A stretch of 64,000 nt of DNA from Deltaproteobacteria bacterium (GCA_020848905.1 JADLHG010000069.1:62001-126000), one strand, 5' to 3'. Shown: positions 25,307-36,226, numbered from the stretch's first letter. Made by a program: numbers and translations. The notes: a model not told the origin generated them from the letters alone.

Positions 25307-26085
25307 ATGCGCCGCTTCTGGTTGCCGCTCCTGGCACTGCTCCTCGCGCACCCGCTCGTTGCGCACGGCGCCGTTTCGCCCAAGCGCGCCGCGGCCGCGC
25401 GTGCAGAAGCCAGCGCGCTCTGGGCCGCTGGACAGCGCCACTACGCGGCAGGCGAACTCGCCGAGGCGGTGCAGAGCTTCCGGAGGGGTTTCGCCCTCGA
25501 CGGCCGGCCGGAGTTCCTCTACGCGATGGGGCAGGCCGAGCGAAAGCGTGGCAACTGCGACCGCGCGATCGTGCACTTCAAGGACTACCTGCGGCTGGCG
25601 CGGAAGGCCTCGCAGCGGGCCGCCGCGCGGCTGCAGATTCAACGCTGCGAGGCGCTGGTCCCGCCCGAACCGCCGACTCCGCCGACGCCCGCGAAACCTC
25701 CGACTCCTCCGGTGGCCGAGCCGCCGTCGCTCGTCAGCTCGCGCCCGGCGGTGCTCGCGAGTGCGCCATCCCCCGCGGTGGACCCGGCTCCGAGCCCTCG
25801 GCCGCCGCGAGACGACGACGTTCGGCCTACCGCGCGGCGCCGATGGTACAGGGACCTGTGGGGCGGACTGCTCCTCGGACTGGGCGTGGGGGCGCTCGGC
25901 GGTGGCGGCGCGCTGGTGGGTGTGGGGAGCGCCGCGGTGGATCCCCTGGCGTACCCGACCTACGGCGCGTACGACGAGGCGCTCTCGTCCCGGAGAGCGC
26001 TGCGCACCGCCGGGGTCGTCTCGCTCGCCGTGGGGGGCGCGCTCGTCGTGGGCAGCGTGATCCGGTACGTCGTGGCGGGTCGACG

Positions 26086-26089
<4 letters not shown>
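25307..26089 (+). CDS. Secreted or membrane-anchored TPR-like protein
   Basis: A 260-residue protein with a cleavable-looking signal peptide ('FWLPLLALLLAHPLVAHGAV'), a TPR-like region ('LWAAGQRHYAAGELAEAVQS', 'EFLYAMGQAERKRGNCDRAI'), a Pro-rich linker ('PPTPPTPAKPPTPP'), and a C-terminal pair of membrane segments ('GLLLGLGVGALGGGGALVGV' and 'AGVVSLAVGGALVVGSVIRY'). Proteins of this layout are common beside Pkn kinases in myxobacteria, though their function is unknown. It lies 34 bases after the kinase and overlaps the activator start by 4 bases (ATGA), so kinase, TPR protein and activator form one transcript. Confidence 0.75.
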
Positions 26090-27441
<1,352 letters not shown>

Positions 27442-27444
<3 letters not shown>

Positions 27445-27464
27445 GGGGTCTTGCCGAGCCCCTA
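27442..27464. terminator. Hairpin built from two convergent stop codons
   Basis: TAGGGG (27442-27447) pairs with CCCCTA (27459-27464) across an 11-base loop. The left arm holds the activator stop codon and the right arm the stop codon of the convergent lipoprotein gene. There is no T tract on either side. It could be a short bidirectional terminator, but the stem is only 6 pairs. Confidence 0.25.
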
Positions 27465-28916
27465 CAGCGGGGGTCGCTCCTCGAGCGGCGAGACGGTCAC
27501 GGCCGGCTGGGGCGAGGCCACCACCGCGCGCTCGGCGGCGATCCATTGCGCGGACTTCGCACCAGGACCCAGGCGCAGCTCGTCGATCCGCCCGTTGAAC
27601 GACGCACCGCCGGTGGCGGTCATTCCCAGCGTGAGGAGGCCCGTCACGCCGGCGCTGAGTCGCGCGCCGGGAAGTGACGCCGAATACGCGGCGACCGCGT
27701 TCGCGTAGCCGTACAGGTTCGTGCCGTCGAAGGTGAGCGCGAGGTGCGTCCAGCGCTGCCGCTCCACGGGGAGCTGCACGAACTCGGTTCTGGTGCTCGT
27801 GCGCAGGTCGACCTGGAAGATGAGCAGCCCGGGGCTGTCGCCCGTTCGGCGGATGAGGCGCCCGGCGCGGAGGCTCTCCCACTGCTCGAGGACGAGCGGC
27901 TCTCCTGCGGTCCGCACCGCCTCGTCCGACGGGTAGTCCGCGTAGAGCCAGAAGGAGAGGGTGAAGCTCGTCGCGCTGGCGAGGACACTCTGGACGCCCG
28001 TGAGCTCGACGGTGTCCGCCGCCGCGTCGAAGCCCGCGGCGGAGGCGGCGGGACCGGGCAGCTCGGTGAGGGGGCCGCGGCCCAGCGCGGTGTAGCCGCC
28101 GGGGGCGCTGTTTGTGAGCACGCTCGCGGCGGCGTCCGAGAGGTGCAGCACCGCGCGGTAGTCGGGCCATACCTCCGGCGGAGGGGGCGGCCCGGGGGGC
28201 GGCCCAGACCCCGTGTATCCGAAGTAGAGGTAGAAGGTGTTCATGACCCCGGCCTCGAGCCGCGGCACCTTGACCCAGGCGAACAAGGTCCCCTGCTCCT
28301 TGACCCAGCGCTCCACCTCGTGCGCGTAGACGGTCCTCTGGTCTGGTCCGACGAAGCGGAGCCCCGCAGGCGTGGCGAGGTGCGCCTTCAGATCGGGGTC
28401 GGCCGGCAGGGCCACGAGCACGGGAAAATCCATCAGCGTCGATTTCGAGACGCCGCGCGCGACGTACACGGTCTTCCGGTAGCGATAGGTCTTGTCCCAC
28501 CAGGGCGCGGGGGCTCCGTCCTGAGCTGCGTGCTCGCCCGCCGAGCCGTCGCGAACCGCCCCATCGAGACGGGCTCCGTCTCCGAACGAGGCGTCCACCA
28601 CGAGCGGCGTGGTGCAGGCGCTCGACAGGTCGGCCGGGCCGTGCGCGCCGTAGCGGCGCCCGCTCGGGCAGCCGGGGTCCGGAAAGCTGCAATAGCCCGT
28701 GGGCTCGCAGGTGCCCGTCCCCCCGGACCCCTCGCACTGCCGGGTGGCGCTGCAGGTGAAAGGCGAGGGGGCGCGAGTACAGCCCTGCAGGCTGGCGGCG
28801 CCGCCGAGCGCGCACAGCAGGGCCACGACCGCGCGTCGACGGGTCGGTTTCCTCCCGGCCGACGGCTCGGAGGGCCTCGGCTCCCCGAGGGCGGGATCGT
28901 ACAGCGCAGCTTTCAT
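27462..28916 (-). CDS. DUF2341/LamG-type lipoprotein
   Basis: A 484-residue predicted surface lipoprotein. After a basic N-region, a hydrophobic stretch ends in the lipobox 'LQGC'. A Cys-rich short segment ('TCSATRQCEGSGGTGTC') and an Asp/Gly/Ala linker follow. The DUF2341 domain is seen in 'YRYRKTVYVARGVSKSTLMD', 'FPVLVALP', 'AHEVERWV' and 'AWVKVPRLEAG'. The C-terminal half is a concanavalin/LamG-type domain ('FTLSFWLYADYPSDE', 'RWTHLALTFDGTNLYGYANA', 'NGRIDELRLG'). Such proteins occur in large numbers in myxobacteria and are probably secreted carbohydrate- or protein-binding factors. It is convergent with the activator gene. The start is an ATG with a long N-region; a later start is possible. 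Confidence 0.8.
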   Translation of the reverse strand: MKAALYDPALGEPRPSEPSAGRKPTRRRAVVALLCALGGAASLQGCTRAPSPFTCSATRQCEGSGGTGTCEPTGYCSFPDPGCPSGRRYGAHGPADLSSACTTPLVVDASFGDGARLDGAVRDGSAGEHAAQDGAPAPWWDKTYRYRKTVYVARGVSKSTLMDFPVLVALPADPDLKAHLATPAGLRFVGPDQRTVYAHEVERWVKEQGTLFAWVKVPRLEAGVMNTFYLYFGYTGSGPPPGPPPPPEVWPDYRAVLHLSDAAASVLTNSAPGGYTALGRGPLTELPGPAASAAGFDAAADTVELTGVQSVLASATSFTLSFWLYADYPSDEAVRTAGEPLVLEQWESLRAGRLIRRTGDSPGLLIFQVDLRTSTRTEFVQLPVERQRWTHLALTFDGTNLYGYANAVAAYSASLPGARLSAGVTGLLTLGMTATGGASFNGRIDELRLGPGAKSAQWIAAERAVVASPQPAVTVSPLEERPPL

Positions 28917-29184
28917 GCCAGTGACACGACCGACGCCCGACCGTCAGGCTCTTTCGACCATACTACTCCGCGCGCGGGGGCTCCAGGTTCTCGCCCCATC
29001 GATCGAAGGCGGCTTTGCCCACGGCCGTGTGCTGGCCACTCGGGTCAGGGGATGGTCTCCGGCGGCTGCGCGGGCCGCCGTCAACCGCGCGGAATCTCGA
29101 CCGGGTGGCCGTGCGCCGGCGTCGCGCGGCCTGGCCTCGCTCTTGCTGTGTTGCCGGGCGGTGGCCGCTCGGGAGAAACCGCTC

Positions 29185-29778
29185 ATGAAGACCTTCACGT
29201 TGTTTGGAATGCTCGTGCTCGGCTGGGTCGCGACCGCGGGTTCCGCCGGGGCCACTCCGTCGCGCGCCGCGCAGCAGGCCGCGAGCTGGCTCGCCGGGAC
29301 GGAGCTCGACCGCCTCGAGATCAAGGTGAGTCAGACGAAGGAGAACGTCTATCGCATGGAGGTTCGCCGCGGCAACAGCTGGCGGGAGTTCGACGTCAGC
29401 CGCGGGCACGACGGCGGCGAGGTCCACGTGAAGAACGTGAACGACGAGGCCGACTGGGCGCAGGTCTGGCTGCGGCAGAGCGGCGCCGTGCGCTGGGTCT
29501 TCAACGGCTGGGGCCTTCCCACCTCGCGCGAGAAGCTCACCGGCCCCGAGCTCGCGCTGGCGCGGGTGCTGCGGCAGCTCGCGGCGCCCGGCACCGACGG
29601 AGCGCGCGTGGTGCTGAGCCGCGCGTCGGCCGACGGGGGCGCGGCGTCGCCCATCTCGGTCGCGCTCTTCAAAGGGGACCGCGTGACGCGCTGGCAGTTC
29701 CCCGCCGCCGGGAGCCGACCCCTCGGGCGGGCCACGCGTACCCGGCACGCCGAATCCTCGGCGCGGCCCCGGAAGTAG
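29185..29778 (+). CDS. Unknown secreted 197-residue protein
   Basis: The ATG at 29185 has GGGAG nine bases upstream. A signal peptide ('KTFTLFGMLVLGWVATAGSA') is followed by a mature domain rich in charged residues and short strands ('DRLEIKVSQTKENVYRMEVR', 'REFDVSRGHDGGEVHVKN'), then a basic C-terminus. I do not recognise a family. It stands alone on the plus strand between a divergent lipoprotein gene (start 28916) and the TPR lipoprotein gene at 29833, and probably acts in the periplasm or outside the cell. Confidence 0.65.
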   Translation: MKTFTLFGMLVLGWVATAGSAGATPSRAAQQAASWLAGTELDRLEIKVSQTKENVYRMEVRRGNSWREFDVSRGHDGGEVHVKNVNDEADWAQVWLRQSGAVRWVFNGWGLPTSREKLTGPELALARVLRQLAAPGTDGARVVLSRASADGGAASPISVALFKGDRVTRWQFPAAGSRPLGRATRTRHAESSARPRK

Positions 29779-29794
29779 CCGCGGCGGGCATTAC

Positions 29795-29823
29795 TTGAGC
29801 TAGGCCAGGCTTTTCCCTACAGT
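29795..29823 (+). promoter_or_regulatory. Candidate promoter for the TPR lipoprotein gene
   Basis: TTGAGC (29795-29800), exactly 17 bases, TACAGT (29818-29823); each box is a 4/6 sigma-70 match. The predicted transcription start is about 29830, only a few bases before the TTG start codon at 29833, which implies a near-leaderless mRNA. Confidence 0.4.
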
Positions 29824-29832
29824 AAGCAGAGT

Positions 29833-30654
29833 TTGTCCGCCTCGAACCCCATCCGGGGAGCTCCGTCCGGTCGCGCGGGGATCGCCCTGTTCGCTCTGGC
29901 CGTCGCGTCGTGCTGCCCGCCCGTCGTGCCGCACCACATTCCGCAGGCGAGGCACTTCGTAGGTCTTCCCGACGAGCCGGAGGCCTTGGTGCGTCTCGCG
30001 GACCAGATTCTCGCGCCGCGCCCCCGGGACCCCGTGGCGATCGATCGCGCCGTCGCCGCGCTGCAGAAGTCGCTCCTCTACTACCCGGAGCTCTTCGAGG
30101 TGTACTGGCGGCTCGCGCGCGCGCACTTCCTCCTCGCCGACTGCCTGGAGAATCGGCGCGCCGTGATGAGCCAGGCGGCCGAGGGGCTGGACTACGCCCA
30201 GCAGGCCGCGCGGCTGCGCTCGCTGCGCGTCGAAGGGCACTACTACGAGGCGCTCAACCTGGCGAAGATGGCCGAGGCGTCGCAGAAGCGGGCTCTCATC
30301 AAGCCGCTCGTCGATGCCGGACATCGCGCGCGCGATCTCGACGAGCGCTACGATCAAGGTGGCCCGCTCGTCTTGCTCGGCAAGGTCTATCTGACGGCGC
30401 CGGCCTGGCCCGTCAGCGTGGGCAACACGGAGAAGGCTGTGGAGCTCCTCGAGCGGGCGGTGACGATCTCGCCCCGTTCCCTCACGCGCATCTTCCTCGG
30501 GCAGGCGTACTTTCACGACGAGCAGTACGACAAGGCCGAGGCCGAGCTGCGGCGGGCGCTGCGCCACGCGCGCGGGGGTGAGCTCGAGGCGCGCTGGCGC
30601 AAGGAGGCCGAGGAGTATCTGCGCCGCATCAAGGACGAAAGAGATGGGACGTGA
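29833..30654 (+). CDS. TPR lipoprotein
   Basis: A 273-residue protein using a TTG start. The N-terminus has a lipoprotein signal 'GIALFALAVASCC', and the rest consists of TPR-like helical repeats ('DRAVAALQKSLLYYPELFEV', 'YWRLARAHFLLADC', 'NTEKAVELLERAVTISPRSL', 'FHDEQYDKAEAELRRALRHA'). No earlier or later good start or ribosome site is visible, so a near-leaderless transcript from the promoter at 29795-29823 is likely. It precedes the RND exporter by 31 bases and may be a periplasmic or outer-membrane assembly partner of that system. Confidence 0.72.
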   Translation: MSASNPIRGAPSGRAGIALFALAVASCCPPVVPHHIPQARHFVGLPDEPEALVRLADQILAPRPRDPVAIDRAVAALQKSLLYYPELFEVYWRLARAHFLLADCLENRRAVMSQAAEGLDYAQQAARLRSLRVEGHYYEALNLAKMAEASQKRALIKPLVDAGHRARDLDERYDQGGPLVLLGKVYLTAPAWPVSVGNTEKAVELLERAVTISPRSLTRIFLGQAYFHDEQYDKAEAELRRALRHARGGELEARWRKEAEEYLRRIKDERDGT

Positions 30655-30685
30655 TCTCGCGTCGCTCTGGGATTAGAACTCACCC

Positions 30686-33556
30686 GTGATCGATCGCTTA
30701 GCACGCTTCTTCGCGCGACGGCGCGTGGCCTGGGTCACCGTGGTCGTGGTGCTCGGTGTGGCCGGCGTCTGCGCCTGGCTCTCCTCGCGCGTCGTGCGGG
30801 AGGACGATCTTCTCGCCTTCCTCTCCCAGCGCGACCCGGACATCCAGCGCTTCCGCGAGCTCGGCAAGCGCTTCGGCGGACTCGACGTGGCGCTCGTGGG
30901 CGTCGAATCGCCGGAGGTCTTCTCCACGCCGTTCCTGACCCGCCTCAAGGCGGCCACGCGCGAGGTGAAGGAGACGGCCGGAGTCGACCACGCCCTGAGC
31001 CTGGCCAACGTGGTGGACTTCGTGCCCGACCCGGTGAAGGGGGGCATCGTCACGAGCGAGCTCCTCGGCGAGGTCCCCGCCACTCCCGAGGCGCTCGCCG
31101 CCTTTCGTCGGCGCGTGATGGTGGCGGACTACCTCGTCGGCAACGTGATCTCTCCCCGAGGCGACGCGGTGCTCATCTACTGCTTTCTCCGCCCGGGGGT
31201 GGACCAGCGGCGGGTCGCGGAGCAGATCCGCGAGCGCGTCACGCGCGTCTTCTCGACCGAACGCAAGTACTGGGGCGGGACCCCGTTCATCCACAGCTAC
31301 ATCTACGACCTGATCCAGAAGGACCTCCGGCGGCTCATGCCCTGGGCCGTGGCTGCGATGCTCCTCGTCTCGATGCTGGCCTTCCGCGACTGGCTCGGGA
31401 CCTTGATCACCATCTTCTCCGCCGCGTTCGGCGTGATCTTCGCCCTCGGGCTCATGGTGGCCTTCGACGTGAAGCTGAACCTCGTGCTCAGCTCGATGCC
31501 GGTGATCCTCTTCGCCGTGGGAAGCGCCTACGGCGTGCACGTGCTCGGGAGCTACTATCGCTACGCGCAGCACCAGGCCCCCGAGGACGCCGTGCAGAGC
31601 GCCATGCGCGCGGTTGGCGTCCCGGTGATTACCGCGGGGCTCACCACGGTCCTCGGTATCCTCTCGTTCCTCTCGATGGACCTGCGGCCGATGCGCGCCT
31701 TCGGGCTCTTCACGGCCCTCGGCGTCACGGCGTCGCTGCTCCTCGCGCTGACCTTCGTGCCGGCGGTGCTCGTGCTCGCGCGACCGAAGAAGAGGCGCGA
31801 CCCGAGCACCTCCTTCGGGCAGCGCACTCTCGAGCGAATCACCCTCGTCTGCGGCCGCCAGCGCGGGCTCGTCGCGGGCGGGGTGCTCCTCTTCGCCGCC
31901 CTCGGCGGGTACCTTGTCTCCCGCGTCAACACGCACGTCGAGATCTCGTACCTCTTCAACCCGGGGAGCTCGCCCGACCAGGCCGAACAGTTCCTCCGTC
32001 GCCACTTCGGCGGGTCGCAGTTCCTCCAGGTGGAGCTCTCGGGCGACATGACGAACCCGTGGGTCCTGCGCGAGCTCCAGTGGCTCGGCGACCGGCTCGT
32101 GCTGCGTTCCGACGTGTCGCAGGTCATGCACATCGGGGACGCCATGGCGCGCGGCAACGAGGCGATGGATAGCCAGCGCCGCCTGCCGCTCGACCGGAAC
32201 AAGCTCCAGCTCCTGACGGCGCTCATCGGAGCGGACCCCGCGCTGGCGCAGCTCGTGACGGCCGACCGGCGTCGGGCCCTGCTCCAGGTGAAGCTGAGCG
32301 GCTACCGCGCCGAGAAGCTCGAGCAGGTGCTCTCCGACTACGAGCGCACCATCCCGGCCCTCCTTCCGGCCGCCTATGCGGTCGAATCGGTGACCGGGCC
32401 GCGCGGAGGCGAGGCCCGCGAGCGACGGCGCCTCATGGTGCGCGATCGGCTGCTCGCCGTGCTGAAGGGGGCGGGCGTCCCGCTCTCGCCGGTCCAGGAA
32501 GAGCAGCTCCTCGCCGTGCTCCCACCGCGCGAGGTGAAGCTCTCCCCCGAGAGCGTGCTGCCGGCCCTGGTCGCCTTCCTCCGCTCCGAGGAGTGCGCGG
32601 TGCCGCTCCCCCCCGCCTCGGGGAGCGACGACGCCGCGCGGGACGTGGCCCAGGCTGCGGCGACGCTCGGGCCTGCGCCGTCTCGCGAGGCGCTCGTGCG
32701 AGCGCTTCGCCGCGTCCTCGAGCCGCTCTCGCTGGCCCAGCAGGCCGAGGACCTGGCCCTGTCGCTCGAGACGCCCCTCGCCGAGCAGTGGCGCGGGGCG
32801 CGCGCGAAGGCGCAGGTGGACGCCTTCCTGCGGCTCCTCGACGCCGGGCTTCCGTCGGGCCCGGAGGGGCCGCTGGCGCGCGAGCACCTGGCTGCCGCGC
32901 TCCTCGATTTCGAGGCTCCGCAGGTGCTGCTGCCGGCGCGAGGCGCGGCTGCCGGAACGCTCCAGGTCGCCGTCTCGGGGGTGCCGGTGCTCCACCGCAG
33001 CATGTCTCGCAGCGCCGTTCGCAATCAGCTCATGAGCCTCGGTTCGGCGTTGGCCCTCGTGGTCGTGCTCATGACGCTCATGTTCCGCTCGGTGAGCACC
33101 GGGCTCCTGCTCAGCGTCCCCACCCTCGTGACCCTGATCGCGATCTACGGCGGCATGGGGCTGTTCGGCATCCACCTCGACATCGGCACGGCGATGCTGG
33201 CGTCTCTCACGCTGGGCCAGGGGGTGGACTACGCGGTGCACCTGCTCGGCGCCTGGAAGGCGCGCGAGGACGAGCCGATGAGCGCCGCGGCCAGCCGCGC
33301 GGTCCGCCACGCGGGGCCCTCGATCATCGCCAACGCGCTGATGGTAGGCGCCGGCTTCGGCGTCTTGACCCTGGGCGAGGCCGTGCCGGTCAGAAACCTG
33401 GGCGGCCTCACGGCGGCGGCGATGCTCGTGGCGGCCGTGGCCACCTTCCTCACCATTCCCGCGCTGGCGCGCCGTTCGCGCTACGAGCTCGGCGCGCGCG
33501 AGCGGCGCCTGGCGCGGTTGCCGGATGCAGACCTTGCCCCCCTGGAGGACAGATGA
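30686..33556 (+). CDS. RND/MMPL-family exporter
   Basis: A 956-residue polytopic protein with two RND halves. The first membrane helix ('VAWVTVVVVLGVAGVCAWLS') and first periplasmic domain are followed by a helix bundle near residues 215-370 ('LISTLM'-like 'MLLVSMLAFRDWLGTLITIF' and 'VGSAYGVHVLGSYYRYA'), a second helix near 395, a large periplasmic domain with an Ala/Glu/Arg-rich insert near 590-740, and a second bundle after 775 ('ALALVVVLMTLMFRSV', 'LTLGQGVDYAVHLLGAW'). The family includes MMPL and HpnN exporters, which move hydrophobic molecules such as lipids and hopanoids. It starts with GTG. The ATGA overlap with the LolA-like gene suggests a joint complex. Confidence 0.85.
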   Translation: MIDRLARFFARRRVAWVTVVVVLGVAGVCAWLSSRVVREDDLLAFLSQRDPDIQRFRELGKRFGGLDVALVGVESPEVFSTPFLTRLKAATREVKETAGVDHALSLANVVDFVPDPVKGGIVTSELLGEVPATPEALAAFRRRVMVADYLVGNVISPRGDAVLIYCFLRPGVDQRRVAEQIRERVTRVFSTERKYWGGTPFIHSYIYDLIQKDLRRLMPWAVAAMLLVSMLAFRDWLGTLITIFSAAFGVIFALGLMVAFDVKLNLVLSSMPVILFAVGSAYGVHVLGSYYRYAQHQAPEDAVQSAMRAVGVPVITAGLTTVLGILSFLSMDLRPMRAFGLFTALGVTASLLLALTFVPAVLVLARPKKRRDPSTSFGQRTLERITLVCGRQRGLVAGGVLLFAALGGYLVSRVNTHVEISYLFNPGSSPDQAEQFLRRHFGGSQFLQVELSGDMTNPWVLRELQWLGDRLVLRSDVSQVMHIGDAMARGNEAMDSQRRLPLDRNKLQLLTALIGADPALAQLVTADRRRALLQVKLSGYRAEKLEQVLSDYERTIPALLPAAYAVESVTGPRGGEARERRRLMVRDRLLAVLKGAGVPLSPVQEEQLLAVLPPREVKLSPESVLPALVAFLRSEECAVPLPPASGSDDAARDVAQAAATLGPAPSREALVRALRRVLEPLSLAQQAEDLALSLETPLAEQWRGARAKAQVDAFLRLLDAGLPSGPEGPLAREHLAAALLDFEAPQVLLPARGAAAGTLQVAVSGVPVLHRSMSRSAVRNQLMSLGSALALVVVLMTLMFRSVSTGLLLSVPTLVTLIAIYGGMGLFGIHLDIGTAMLASLTLGQGVDYAVHLLGAWKAREDEPMSAAASRAVRHAGPSIIANALMVGAGFGVLTLGEAVPVRNLGGLTAAAMLVAAVATFLTIPALARRSRYELGARERRLARLPDADLAPLEDR

Positions 33557-34302
33557 CCGGACGATGGCCTGCGTGGCCCCTTGCGTGTGCGCTCTCGCTC
33601 ACGGCGACCTCCGTGTTCGCCGATGCGAAGGGCGAGAGCTGGCTGAAGAAGCTGGACCAGGCGCTCAGTCGCCCCAGAGACCAGGAGATGCTGACGGAGA
33701 TGGTGATCCAGGCCCCGGCGGGTGAGCCCCGGCGCATCGGCATCCGCGTGCACGTGCGCGGGGGCAGGCGGCACATGGAACTGCTCTATCCGGGGGACGT
33801 GAAGGGGACGAAGATCCTCTCCCTCTCGCGCACGCAGATGTACGTCTACCTGCCGGCCTACAAGAAGATCCGCCGCATCGCGACGCACGTGCGCGACCAG
33901 TCGCTCTTCGGCGCCGACTACAACTACGACGACATGTCCACGCCGACCTACGGGGACCTCTACCACGCCGAGTTCCTCGGCGAGACGAAGACGCAGGTGC
34001 GCCTGCGGGCCACGCTGCGGGCCGGGCAGATCTCCCCCTACGGGAAGATCGAGTTCACGCTGCGCAAGTCCGACGCCTACCCCGAGGAGCTGAAGTACTT
34101 CAACGCGCGGGGGACCCACATCAAGACCGAGGTGCGACGCGACTACCAGTGCCAGCAAGCCATGTGCGTGCCCCGGTACATGAAGATGGTGGATCACAGC
34201 CGATCGAACCACTGGACCGAGTGCCTGCAGAAGGATTGGAAGCTCAACACGAGCTTCGGCGAGGACGTCTTCAGTCTGCGGGCGCTGCAGCGCAGCGAAT
34301 GA
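33553..34302 (+). CDS. Outer-membrane lipoprotein-sorting (LolA-like) protein
   Basis: A 249-residue protein with a signal peptide ('WPLACALSLTATSVFADA'). The mature part has the beta-rich LolA/LolB-like fold of the 'outer membrane lipoprotein-sorting protein' family, with 'VMVIQAPAG'-type strands ('MLTEMVIQAPAGEPRRIGIR'), 'ILSLSRTQMYVYLPAYKKIR' and 'ATHVRDQSLFGADYNYDDMS'. The family often neighbours an RND exporter and is thought to carry a lipid or lipoprotein across the periplasm. The ATG overlaps the exporter stop as ATGA, and its own stop overlaps the next start in the same way, so the three genes are translationally coupled. Confidence 0.85.
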   Translation: MTGRWPAWPLACALSLTATSVFADAKGESWLKKLDQALSRPRDQEMLTEMVIQAPAGEPRRIGIRVHVRGGRRHMELLYPGDVKGTKILSLSRTQMYVYLPAYKKIRRIATHVRDQSLFGADYNYDDMSTPTYGDLYHAEFLGETKTQVRLRATLRAGQISPYGKIEFTLRKSDAYPEELKYFNARGTHIKTEVRRDYQCQQAMCVPRYMKMVDHSRSNHWTECLQKDWKLNTSFGEDVFSLRALQRSE

Positions 34303-36044
34303 GAACCATGCGACGAACCGGATCGATGGGTGCGCGCGCGGCTCTCGTGGTGCTCTTTGCGGTGGGCCTTTCCTCCGCCGCGCGGGCGGAGGTGAGCCTC
34401 AAGTTCAGCGGCAAGCTCCAGAGCGACCTGCGCTTCCGGGTCCTCGGGGCGCGCGTCGGGAGCTGGTACGGGCTGCAGGAGCTCGCCCCGGGCGTCTCCT
34501 TCAACGAGAACCTGGTGAAGTTCAAGCTCCAGGCCTCGGCCGGGCGGTTCCGCGGGGTGGCCGACGTGGACGTGATCGCCGTCGGCGCGCCGCGGCCGGG
34601 GGACTTCGGCGAGCTGCTGGACCGCAGCAAGCTCGACCCGATCGTGGTCAAGGCGCACTCGCTCTTCGTGGAGGCCACCGACCTGCTCCCGGGGCTCGAC
34701 CTGCGCGTGGGGCAGCAGGTGGTGAACTGGGGCAAGGGGGATCAGTTCAACCCGACGAACAACCTCAATCCGAACGACCTGTGGGACCCGCTCCTCTTCG
34801 GCCAGCAGCTCGGCACGCCGATGGTCAAGGCGGACTACACCTTCTATCGCGAGTGGACCCTCTCGGGCGTGCTGGTCCCGATCTTCAAGCCGGCGCAGCT
34901 TCCGTCGTCGGCGCGGCTCGGCGTGGCGTCGCTCGATCGGCTTCCCTTCGTCGAGGATAGCCTGCGCTGGCGCCTGCACGCCGAGCAGACGCTCGTGCGC
35001 GACATCCTCAAGTACCCGACGGTGGTGACCAAGGCGATTCCGGTGCTCCCCGAGGCGCGGCTCGACAACATGCAGTTCGCCTTCCGCGTGGCGGGGGTGC
35101 TGGCGGAGCACGACCTGGCCTTCAGCTACTACAACGGCCGCACCGACATGCCGCAGCCCTTCGTCAACTACACGCGCCTCAACGCCGGCCGTCGCTGCAG
35201 CCCGAGCGACCCGAACGACTGCGTGGCCGGCATGATCGAGACCGAGGTCGAGCTCGGCTACCCGCGCATGCAGGTGCTGGGCTTCAACGCCTCGGGGCAG
35301 GTGAACGCGCTCGGCTGGCTCTCGAAGCGCATCCAGCCGATCGGGTACCGCTTCGAGCTCGGCGTCTTCTTCCCGCAGGAGGCGAGCATCATCCTGCTGC
35401 AGGACCGCATGGACTTCGGGCTGCGGCTCGAGCCCGCGGGGGAGTACGCCTACGGTCTCGGCGGCAGGCGCCCCCTGACCGTGAAGTCCACGCCCTTCGC
35501 CAAGTGGACCCTCGGGCTCGACTACAGCTTCGGCCGCCACGTCTACGCGAACGTCCAGTGGGTGCACGGCTTCGTCGACGAGTTCGGCGCCGGGGACTTC
35601 TTCAGCGAGGGGTGGGCCGTACGACGGGGAGGCGCGGCGGGCAACGCGGCGAGCCTCATGACCTGCGCGCTCGTGGACCCCAAGGGGGAGCGCTGCGCGA
35701 CGGAGATCCTGCGCCCACGGCTCGGCGACTACCTGGTGCTCGGCCTCGACTTCAAGTTTCTGAGCGAGCAGCTGCTCGTGCGGCTCTTCATGATCTGGGA
35801 CCTCATCGGCGTCTACGAGGAGAAGTGGGACGCGCAGGCCAACCGGCGCGTGCGCACGCACCACGGGACCTTCAGTGCGGAGGGCTTCTCGGCCGTCTTC
35901 TTTCCCGAGGTGACCTACAACTTCGGGCACGGCCTCGAGCTCTCCGCCGGCGGTCTCTTCAAGGTCGGCAAGGAGCACACCAAGTTCGGCGACCCCGCGG
36001 CCGGCGGCAGCGAGGTCTGGACCCGGGCGCGCTTCACCTACTAA
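34299..36044 (+). CDS. DUF1302-like outer-membrane beta-barrel protein
   Basis: A 581-residue protein with a signal peptide ('AALVVLFAVGLSSAARAEVS') and a beta-barrel-like mature part with many alternating strands. The family marker 'LRVGQQVVNWGKGDQFNPTN' followed by 'NLNPNDLWDP' matches DUF1302-type outer-membrane proteins, and the protein ends in 'WTRARFTY', an aromatic terminus typical of barrels recognised by the BAM complex. DUF1302 proteins are found next to RND exporters and LolA-like proteins in many proteobacteria. The ATG at 34299 overlaps the preceding stop (ATGA). Likely role: outer-membrane end of the transfer system encoded by the exporter and LolA-like genes; the cargo is unknown. 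Confidence 0.85.
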   Translation: MRTMRRTGSMGARAALVVLFAVGLSSAARAEVSLKFSGKLQSDLRFRVLGARVGSWYGLQELAPGVSFNENLVKFKLQASAGRFRGVADVDVIAVGAPRPGDFGELLDRSKLDPIVVKAHSLFVEATDLLPGLDLRVGQQVVNWGKGDQFNPTNNLNPNDLWDPLLFGQQLGTPMVKADYTFYREWTLSGVLVPIFKPAQLPSSARLGVASLDRLPFVEDSLRWRLHAEQTLVRDILKYPTVVTKAIPVLPEARLDNMQFAFRVAGVLAEHDLAFSYYNGRTDMPQPFVNYTRLNAGRRCSPSDPNDCVAGMIETEVELGYPRMQVLGFNASGQVNALGWLSKRIQPIGYRFELGVFFPQEASIILLQDRMDFGLRLEPAGEYAYGLGGRRPLTVKSTPFAKWTLGLDYSFGRHVYANVQWVHGFVDEFGAGDFFSEGWAVRRGGAAGNAASLMTCALVDPKGERCATEILRPRLGDYLVLGLDFKFLSEQLLVRLFMIWDLIGVYEEKWDAQANRRVRTHHGTFSAEGFSAVFFPEVTYNFGHGLELSAGGLFKVGKEHTKFGDPAAGGSEVWTRARFTY

Positions 36045-36226
36045 GCGTCCGGCGCACGCCGCCCGGTCCGGAGGGCCCTTCGATAGTCGAGCGCCCTGAC
36101 CGACCTTCGGTGGGGCGCGCCGTGACCGACGCGGACGGGCCGCGAGGATCTCTCGCAGATCCGCCGCCGGCGGTCGTGGCCCTCCTGGTGCCCGGTTTGC
36201 ACAGTGCGACGCCGCGGAGGTGTCGC

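Noticed and set aside
30698-33310. Long minus-strand open frame opposite the RND exporter
   Set aside because: Its composition is His/Glu/Arg-dominated and it mirrors the exporter codons; the exporter frame has membrane helices and family motifs.
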